The translations under genes and the position numbers were made by a program. Of a stretch of 64,000 nt of DNA, positions 56,932 to 64,000 are shown piece by piece (position 1 is the stretch's first letter; each line of letters opens with the position of its first letter). The notes beneath the pieces were generated by a model, which was not told the DNA's origin, did no database searches, and was given only the letters and a program-made list of their open reading frames with translations. This DNA is from Apiotrichum sp. Y4204 (lineage: Eukaryota; Basidiomycota; Tremellomycetes; Trichosporonales; Trichosporonaceae): positions 1 to 64,000 of the forward strand of contig JAMYHL010000115.1 of assembly GCA_025531455.1 (NCBI GenBank), given 5' to 3'.

Positions 56932-57848
56932 TGGGATATTTTTGATTTTGGCACTTTTGCTGTATCCCCACAATCCAGGGCTCTCTGCCGTCTACGCACA
57001 TGCTCGCAGCAGCACCGCCTTGATGAGAATAAGGAGCCGAATACGTAGCGCCAAGCGAAAGAGATGTAGAACATGCAGATGATGATGAAGAGCAGCGTCG
57101 GACAAGAGAGTCACACGAGCACACAAGCACACGAGACTGTAGAGCGGCGCTTCCCTGCTCGCTTGCTCGCGCTCGGCGCCCGGCGACGGTGAGGCATTAA
57201 GTGCTTCTTGTTCCGCGGCCCTTGTTTCGTAGCGCCGGGCCCGACGGCAATACGTCACGACAACTGACCACTACAGATCACGGGAAGCGAAGAGCCGCGA
57301 GAGCCGCGAGCCGGGCGGCCACGCGCAGCACGGGGGATAGGGGAGAATAGTGGGGCGGGCGGGGCCGCGGTATGCATCGCAGGGAGGAGGGAGGATGGAG
57401 CACGCGAGCACTACGCACTACATGCAGCTTGCATGCAGCACGCCGTCGTCATCGTCCACAGCGTGCTGCATGGTCGAGAAGCAACACCAGGGATGGGGGA
57501 CCGAAAAGAGGATTCCTTGTTCTTGGCGCTTTTTGCAGCACCACCATCCATCCAATCCATCCCGATTCCTGTCTTTCTTGTTCTTTTTCCGTCGTCTTGT
57601 CCTCTTCTTGTCCTTGTCATCGTTCCCTTGGCTCGAGTTCGCCATATCCACATCTACCCCATTCATCGCCTGCATCCCCCCCATTGCCATCCATCGCCGC
57701 TCGTACGCCACCTCCGAACGCTCGACGTGACCATCCAACACGCAACGAGCGATAAGCGGCAAGCGACACTCTCGCCACCCATTGCATCGCGCATCACGCA
57801 TCGACCCCGCATCGGCCTCGCACTGCATACCGCGCACAGCGCATAACA
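56932..57848. other. intergenic upstream of the CaCA exchanger gene
   Basis: About 920 bases holding the exchanger promoter; short frames only. CTTGTTCTTTTTCC/TCCTCTTCTTGTCC pyrimidine tracts occur at 57570-57620. Confidence 0.5.
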
Positions 57849-60758
57849 ATGGCAGCGATGCTGCCCCGCCGAGGGCACCGAGGGCACCGTGGGCACGCGG
57901 CAGCGACGGCGAATCCAAAGACCAAGCCAAGACGCCGGCCGCACCGCGCGCTCGCGTGGGCACTCGTTGTCGCTACGCTCGTGCTCTGCCTCGCTGCGAC
58001 GCCGCGCGCGCGAGTGAAGAGCACACAGCGCATTCTCATGAAGCGCAATGGCGACGGCGGCCAACCCGGCGAACCCCATGTGAGTCTCGCCCTCGAGTCG
58101 AATCCTCACTGACATCAGCACGGGGCAGGCGCGCTCCTGGGGATTCCCTACGACGCTATATGGGAAGAGTGTCCGCCAGCACTGCGGCCGCTCTTCGTTA
58201 CCTGCCTGCTGGTGATAATCGTGTTTCTGTTCTGCACCATCTCGATTACAGCGTCCGACTTTTTCTGTCCCAACCTCGCAACGGTCGCGGCGTATCTCGG
58301 CCTGAGCGAGACGACTGCGGGTGTGACGCTCCTCGCGTTCGGGAACGGCTCGCCCGACGTCTTTTCCACGTTTGTGAGCGTGCGGCAGGGGACATTCGGC
58401 CTCGCGGTCGGCGAGCTGATTGGCGCGGCGTCGTTTATCACCTCGATCGTCGTCGGCTCCATCGCGATGGTGCGCCCATTCCACGTGCCCGGCTTTGCCT
58501 TTCTCCGCGACATCTTCTTCTTCACTATTGCCGTGCTGCTGCTCATGCTCGTGCTTGCTGACGGCGAGCTCACACTAAGGGAATCAGGCGGCATGGTGGC
58601 TGTGTATGCGCTGTATGTGGGCGTTGTGGTCGCCCAGTCGTGGTGGAGTACACGCCAGCGCAAGCGGGAGGCGTATGCTGATCTCGGGTGGAAGGTGCAC
58701 GACGAGGAGGCCGCGGCGGACACGAACGGCGTCGAGGTCGAGGTCCCGGCGTCAATGTCCGAGTCGCTGAATCTCAGCCCTGCGACGCCGGATCTGGGTC
58801 GGAGGCGGCACAGCAGTGCGTCTCGTATGGTTTCGTACGACGATGCCGTCGCGGCAGAAGAGCAGGCCGCCGACACACAGCGCGCGGCGTGGTCGCTGCT
58901 CGGTGCCGTCGAGTTCCGCGACGCCGTGAATGCTCTCAAGCGCGAAGGCCACACGCCGTCTTCGTCTGTCGGCAACTCGCAGCCAGCAAGTCCGATAGTC
59001 CCCCACGGCGACGACAGCGACTACTTTGCGGCGGTGGCGGGGCGACACCGCCGCGTCGCTTCTGGCCCACAGGTGCGGAAAAGCAGCTCGGGGCGGTCAC
59101 GGAGCTCGTCGCTGGTCGCCAACTGGCTCTCGCGCGCAAGATCCACGACAGAGCTGAACGACAGCTTTGGCATGCCGGTTCATGCGTCGCCGGGCTTGCT
59201 TGAGACTGTCCCCGCGTCGCCGCAGTCGGCGGCAACGCCGACAGATGGGGACGTCCACCCCGCACACGACGCAGAATCCCACCCCCTCGCCCCCCTCAAT
59301 CTCAACATTGCCAACCTCCGCGCCCCGGACGACGAGCCCCTCTCGTCTGCCGCGTCGCGCGGCGACGTGCCATCCATCTCCGTCGTCGACCCCGAGGGCG
59401 ACCTCGCCCCGCCGAACATGCCGCTCTCGCGCACCAATACCACGGCCACTCTCGTGGATACCATGAACCACACCCTCCACCGCGTCCTCCACACCCTCTT
59501 CCCCTCTCTCCAGGGCTTCATGTCAAAGTCCCTCTTCGGCATGGTCCTCGCCGTGTTCTCCGTCCCGGCACTCTTCGTGCTGACTGTGACACTGCCAGTG
59601 GTGGACGACGGGCGCGGCGACGAAGGCGCGATCGCGCTGCCTGGCGGCGAGGACGAGACGCTCGGCGAAGTTGTGCAGACAGCTTCGCCCGCACCGTACG
59701 ACCCGCCCTCTCCCCGCTCCGCATCCCCGATACCGCGCCCCGCATCGCCGCGCGGCATGTCTCCGCGCAATTCCGGCTTTTACATCTCTTCGCACCACTC
59801 GATGCACGCCACTTCCCCGCGTGCCTCGTTCTCGCCCCGCGACTCGTTCCGTGATCGCCCAGTCGGGCCCGAGGTGGGCGAAGAGCTGCACCACCTCATT
59901 GAGAGCGGGTTCACCTTTAACCCGCGGCACATGCCTGATTCTTCGGCTCTTGTGCGCGCGGGCATCTCCTGCCCGCCGTCCGACGACGGGCAAGACGACG
60001 AGGAGTGTGTGCTCGAGTTTTCGCCCGCGCTCACTGCCGCGCAGTGCATCTGTGGGCCTGTCGTATGCGTGTGGCTCCTCTTCCGTGAGTACAGGGCACG
60101 AGTCTAGCTGACAAGTCAAGAGGAAGACCACTTTGTGTGGTGGGCCCTCCTTGGCGCGGCCGCTATCGGCACCGCCGCTGCAGTTCTTGTGTCCCGCCTC
60201 GCGGACGACGGAAGCGCACAGCCGTGGCGCCTGGTCCGCTGCTGCGCAGGCTTTGTGTGCAGCATGGTGTGGATTGCGACAATCGCCGACGAGGTCGTCG
60301 CGGTGCTCCAGACCTTTGGCGAGATCTTTGGCCTCAGCGACGCCATCATCGGTCTGACCATATTTGCAGTGGGCAACTCGCTCGCAGACCTGGTGGCCAA
60401 CGTCACGATTGCGCAGTTTGCCCCCAACATGGCTTTTTCCGCCTGCTTTGTGAGTGAGCTTCATGTACATTTCTGACTCCAGGGCGGACCGATGCTCAAC
60501 CTGCTGCTCGGTATCGGTGGCTCGGGGACGTGGTCGATCCTGTGGTCGCAGCGACACCGTCCCGTGACGGTCGACTTTTCCCCCACACTCTGGGTGAGCG
60601 GCACAGGGCTCATGCTCATCCTCGCGACGACGGCCCTCTTTGTGCCCCTCAACTCGTTCTTCATCGACCGCCGCTGGGCGATATGCCTCTTGATCGGGTA
60701 CGCGCTCCTCATGACTGTAAATGTTGTTGTCGAGATCCGGTCCGAGCGGCGAGCGTGA
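57849..60758 (+). CDS. CaCA-superfamily cation/calcium exchanger (NCLX/ECM27-like)
   Basis: Exons 57849-58079, 58119-60084, 60121-60449 and 60483-60758 give 933 residues. Two exchanger repeats are seen: alpha-1 with LLAFGNGSPDVFSTF and GELIGAASF, and alpha-2 with LTIFAVGNSLADLVANVTIA and GGPMLNLLLGIGGSG. Each lies in a cluster of hydrophobic helices, separated by a long Ser/Pro/Arg-rich cytosolic loop (about 220-440 and 500-620). The family moves Ca2+ against Na+, H+ or K+ in ER, vacuole or mitochondrial membranes; ion and compartment cannot be decided. The N-terminus is Arg-rich with one hydrophobic helix (ALAWALVVATLVLCLA). Introns are 32-39 nt. It converges on the calcipressin gene. Confidence 0.87.
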
Positions 60759-61125
60759 GAAGAAAAGAGCCGCAGCAGCTGAAGCTTTGAAGCTTCTCGC
60801 TTCTCAAACATACACGACACAAAACAGAAACAGTACTCTTTTGGTTTGAACATTGGGCTCCTGGTTTCATCGATGACTCTCACCTTCCACAATCCACACA
60901 CACACGAGCCGCTAAAGCATGTCTACGTGCATACATGAATGTAACGTCTATGCAACCAGTGTATGTACAGTGTCGGAGCGCGTGCGTGTTGGGGCGATTA
61001 GGTGCTTTCTTCGTTGAGTGTGGGGTGTGGACGAGATCTGGGAATCATATCTGTGTGCACCCGAGTTGCGAACCTCGGTCTTGGCTTGTATCTCTGCTCT
61101 CGCCTCATGTCGTGTCTCCTCGTTA
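60759..61125. other. shared 3' region of the exchanger and calcipressin genes
   Basis: About 370 bases between convergent genes; no gene seen. Confidence 0.55.
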
Positions 61126-62010
61126 TTACATTGGCGGCCGGGCAGTCGGCATAATCCTCCCAGAGGGGGTAAGCGGCCCCCTTCTGACCACCTCGTTATC
61201 GAACGCAAGGGCAGGCCCCCGGTCCTGGCTCGGCATCTCCCAGATCCCCTCTCCGGCACCCTGCACCTCCTCCTCGCCCCATCCGCCCTCCCACTCCTTG
61301 TCCTCGCGCTCCGTATTCTCCACCTCGACACGCACGCCCCCCTCGTCGAGAATCACCTCCTTCCCCCGCCGAGCAGTGAGCTGGAGCGCCTCGAGCGCGC
61401 GCCGCAGGTCATCCGCCAACGGCGCCATGTTCGGCCCCTCCTCCTCGATCGGCTCCCATCCCTCCGGAGGCGACCCCGGCGGGGAAATCAGGAAATTGCG
61501 CCCCGCTTCCGGCGGGCGCAGGTGGTCGGGGCCGGCGTCGAGCGGCGTGCGCGGAAGTGCAAAGACGCGGAGCACGATGCTGGGAGCGTTAGTGGGAGAG
61601 TGGCTGGGGACGTACTCGTTACTAGAGCGTTTCCGCCGGTGAAAGTATCCCTTTTCGCCGGCGTTCGAGTCCTTTACTGTGTCCTCTGTGTCCTTCCTGT
61701 CCTTTGTGGAGTCATCTTTCTCCGGTTCGTCAAGATCCACATGGAGAGCCAGCCCGTCGCCCTCGCGCTTGGCGAGGTGCGCCGCCTCGTCCTCGGTATA
61801 CACGACAATGACGCGTCCCATGGCGCGCACGGGCGCCCAGTGCGCGAGCTGGCCGTATGCGGCGAACGCGTCGCGGAGGAGGCGGAGCGCAGCGGGCGCA
61901 AAGAGCGCCTGGTGCGGGAGGAGGAGAGCGAGCGTGTTCGTGTCCCATGTCCCTGGGGAGAGGGGGGGTACCGGGGGAAGGGGGATGGATGTTGCGGGCG
62001 GGGAGGGCAT
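61126..62010 (-). CDS. calcipressin (RCAN), calcineurin regulator
   Basis: Exons on the minus strand 62010-61616 and 61579-61126, separated by a 36-nt intron (GTACGT donor, CTAAC branch, CCCAG end), give 282 residues. The N-terminal half looks like the RCAN RRM-like domain (TNTLALLLPHQALFAP, VIVVYTEDEAAHLA). Splicing gives SNDIVLRVFALPRTPLD and then HLRPPEAGRNFLISPPGSPP with GWEPIEEEGPN, the conserved FLISPPxSPP signature phosphorylated and bound in calcineurin regulation. The intron is a stopless multiple of three, so unspliced reading adds 12 residues. Cytosolic. The promoter side has GAGTGA hexamer repeats. Family call is secure. Confidence 0.92.
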   Translation of the reverse strand: MPSPPATSIPLPPVPPLSPGTWDTNTLALLLPHQALFAPAALRLLRDAFAAYGQLAHWAPVRAMGRVIVVYTEDEAAHLAKREGDGLALHVDLDEPEKDDSTKDRKDTEDTVKDSNAGEKGYFHRRKRSSNEYVPSHSPTNAPSIVLRVFALPRTPLDAGPDHLRPPEAGRNFLISPPGSPPEGWEPIEEEGPNMAPLADDLRRALEALQLTARRGKEVILDEGGVRVEVENTEREDKEWEGGWGEEEVQGAGEGIWEMPSQDRGPALAFDNEVVRRGPLTPSGRIMPTARPPM

Positions 62011-62039
62011 CGTGTGGAGAGTAATGGGGAGATGGGTGG

Positions 62040-62079
<40 letters not shown>

Positions 62080-62090
62080 ATGAGAAAGAG
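62040..62090. repeat. GAGTGA hexamer microsatellite before calcipressin
   Basis: Six to seven GAGTGA-type hexamers in tandem, starting about 30 bases from the calcipressin ATG, hence probably in its 5' UTR or core promoter. Confidence 0.85.
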
Positions 62091-62769
62091 AAGAGTGTGG
62101 GAATGAAAGAACGGAAAACAGTCGAGTTCGAAGAATATACTACTGAGAGTCTTGATCGAGCTCGTCGACGTCGCCACCCACCGACACACACAAGTCGCCG
62201 TCGCGTGCCGAGTTGACCGCGTGCCGCCAGCGTGTCAGCACTATGGAAATGGGATCATGGGGCATTCCAGCACATCAGCACACCAGGCTGCTAGCTGCTG
62301 GCATGCACATGTCGCTGTACCTCTGTCTCATGCATGTCTCTCAGGTGCCGCTGACGGCGGTGGCGAGCGGGCATTATGAGTGGAAAAAGAGCATGCATCC
62401 GAGTAGGCATGTGTCAATGGAATGGGGATGCGAATGGTTGCTTTTACGGATGTTACAGCGTTCGACTGGCGCGGAGAGAGTGTTCTGCAGGCTTCTTCCA
62501 CGCGCCGAGCGATGCAAGTAGCCGCAGCCAACCGCAGCTACGCAGAAACCATGAACGATTCGGAAGAGTACGTATGCACTTGGCAGCTGCCAATATCTAC
62601 CGTATAGTGCACCGTATTGCATTCATGCATGCATGCATGCTGCTGCAGCGGGGTTGCATTGCATCACCACAAGAGAGAGAGTGTGTGCTAGAGTGGGTTC
62701 CCGGTCATGGGGGATGTGATAAGAGAATGGTGATGATGACAACACACACAACACAACCCCCCTAAAACC

Positions 62770-62820
62770 CAATCACACACACTCTCTCTCTATCTCTCTA
62801 TCTCTCTCTCTCTCTCCCTC
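62770..62820. promoter_or_regulatory. CT-rich tract upstream of nicotinamidase
   Basis: Nearly uninterrupted CTCTCTAT/CTCTCTCT repeats ending about 55 bases before the ATG at 62876. Pyrimidine tracts are common core-promoter elements near fungal transcription starts; the role is inferred from position. Confidence 0.55.
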
Positions 62821-62875
62821 ATCCATCTCTCACTTCTCTCTGTCACCCACTCCCACTCCCCCCCCATTATCCATC

Positions 62876-64000
62876 ATGTCAAAAGCCGCACTCCTCATCG
62901 TCGACGCGCAAAACGACTTTCTCCCGCCCAAGGGCCGCCTCATGGTCCCCGGCGGCATGAGCGTCGTGCCCGTCATCACCGAGCTCCTCACCGACTTTGA
63001 GTGGACCGCGGTCATTGCCTCCCAGGTGAGTCGCAGCGCGCAGCGAGCGCCGCAAGGGCCCGCAAGGCGGGCGCAATCCGTCTTCTTGTCTTGTTTCCCC
63101 ACTCACTTCCAGGACTACCATCCCGAGGGCCACATCTCGTTTGCCTCGTCGCATCCCGGCAAGAAGATCAACCAGAACATTGAGCTCAAGGACGCGCGCG
63201 GCATGGACTATGAGCAGAAGCTCTGGCCCGACCACTGCATGCAGAACACGGTCGGCGCCGAGATCCAGACCGACCTCCTCCCCATCCTCGAGAAGCAGGG
63301 CGACAAGTTCAAGATTGTCCGCAAGGTGAGTCGCCGCGTGCTGGGCCGGGGTACCCGGGGTGGAGGTGGGCAATGGATGAATAGTCGCTTCGGATCACTC
63401 TCCCGACATCCACGGGCATCGTCGCCGGCGTCGTCGACATGCATCCACCATCGGGTCGGCTTCGGCTCGGGCTCCCGGCTTCCTGCCTGCTGTGGATGCT
63501 GGTCCCAGTCCCTACTGCGATGAGCGCAGTGGCGTCGACCCCGCATTGGTTGAGCGCCAGCAAGCTATCTCAGCTGAACCCCATTGGGCCATGGGCTGGC
63601 CACCCCGCACAACACACCCTGCATCCATCCTTATCCTGCATCCACCCCGCACCCTGCCCACTTTGTTTGCATCCACTCACTCCCAGGGCTGGCACAAGGG
63701 CGTCGAGGGCTACTCTGCGTTTGACGGGTACGTCACTGACGGCGTAAACCCGGCCGAGCCGCCGAAGGAGGTACCCCCCATGCAGATCCGCGAGCTCAAG
63801 CTCTTCCTCCGCGAGCAGGGCATTACCAAGCTTGTCATTGCCGGCCTCGCGACCGACTACTGCGTCGCGCACACGGCCCTCTCGGCCCTCTCGTGCCGCT
63901 TCCAGGTCGCCGTCGTCGCGCCCGCCTGCCGCGGTATGGACCCCATCGACACCACCGAGGTGTACGACAAGGTCGAGGCCCTCGGCGGTGTCGCCATCGG
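62876..64000 (+). CDS. PNC1: nicotinamidase, cut off by the window end
   Basis: Exons 62876-63025, 63113-63325 and 63687 to beyond 64000; about 226 residues visible. MSKAALLIVDAQNDF carries the catalytic Asp10, DYHPEGHISFASSHPG the metal ligands (Asp, His, His), LWPDHCMQN the conserved WPxHC, and GLATDYCVAHTAL the nucleophilic Cys. It hydrolyses nicotinamide to nicotinate for the NAD+ salvage pathway and relieves nicotinamide inhibition of sirtuins. Intron 2 (361 nt) is unusually long for this window. The 3' end is missing only because the window stops. Confidence 0.93.

Larger units (their letters stand above)
62011..62875. other. shared upstream region of calcipressin and nicotinamidase genes
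   Basis: About 860 bases, divergent promoters. GAGTGA hexamers at 62040-62090 precede the calcipressin ATG, and a long CT-rich tract (62770-62860) precedes the nicotinamidase ATG. ATGCATGCATGCATGC lies at about 62625-62640. No extra gene supported. Confidence 0.55.

Overview
The window looks like nuclear DNA of a basidiomycetous yeast. Genes are GC-rich and carry several short introns with GTRNGT donors, CTNA(C)-type branch sites and CAG/TAG acceptors. Gene content (SNT2, GDH2, calcipressin, a CaCA exchanger, an AA11-like LPMO, FAR1/MULE transposase) fits Tremellomycetes. An order Trichosporonales origin is my inference, not something the sequence proves. I rebuilt exon structures by hand: every listed coding gene closes in frame over its exon joins.

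Layout. 1-3.4 kb: a Mutator-like (MULE) transposase on the minus strand, split by one in-frame TGA. 3.9-5.2 kb: a Rab2-like GTPase. 5.4-6.6 kb: a DUF1275 membrane protein. 6.9-7.6 kb: an unrecognised cysteine-motif/coiled-coil protein, divergent from the DUF1275 gene. 9.4-12.05 kb: a GT71-type mannosyltransferase. 14.0 kb: tRNA-Phe. 14.3-17.65 kb: NAD-glutamate dehydrogenase. 17.65-24.7 kb: about 7 kb with no gene I can support, but with a phased A-tract array. 24.7-26.2 kb: ETF-alpha. 28.3-31.75 kb: SNT2-type chromatin reader. 32.4-33.45 kb: secreted AA11-like LPMO. 35.2-36.2 kb: 16-bp minisatellite, a second tRNA-Phe and a tRNA-Gly. 36.6-37.9 kb: an SDR. 38.4-40.75 kb: eIF3b. 41.6-42.8 kb: YOP1/REEP-like ER-shaping protein. 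43.6-44.7 kb: Sec72-like TPR protein. 45.2-46.5 kb: unrecognised membrane protein with an N-terminal helix-extension-helix-like segment. 47.0-49.4 kb: unrecognised charged protein. 50.4-56.5 kb: a 1915-residue BTB-BTB-CAP-Gly protein. 56.9 kb: tRNA-Ala. 57.8-60.8 kb: CaCA exchanger. 61.1-62.0 kb: calcipressin. 62.9 kb to the window end: nicotinamidase, cut off by the window.

Themes. Housekeeping metabolism (GDH2, ETF-alpha, nicotinamidase), translation (eIF3b, four tRNAs), ER and secretory biology (Rab2-like, YOP1-like, Sec72-like, GT71) and calcium handling (exchanger convergent with calcipressin) sit side by side. There is no clustered pathway, CRISPR, prophage or obvious secondary-metabolite cluster. 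The least explained items are the BTB-BTB-CAP-Gly protein, the cysteine-motif/coiled-coil gene sharing a promoter with a 30-bp perfect palindrome, the gene-poor 7 kb with phased A-tracts, and several very short introns of length 3n without stop codons, which simple ORF calling would read through.
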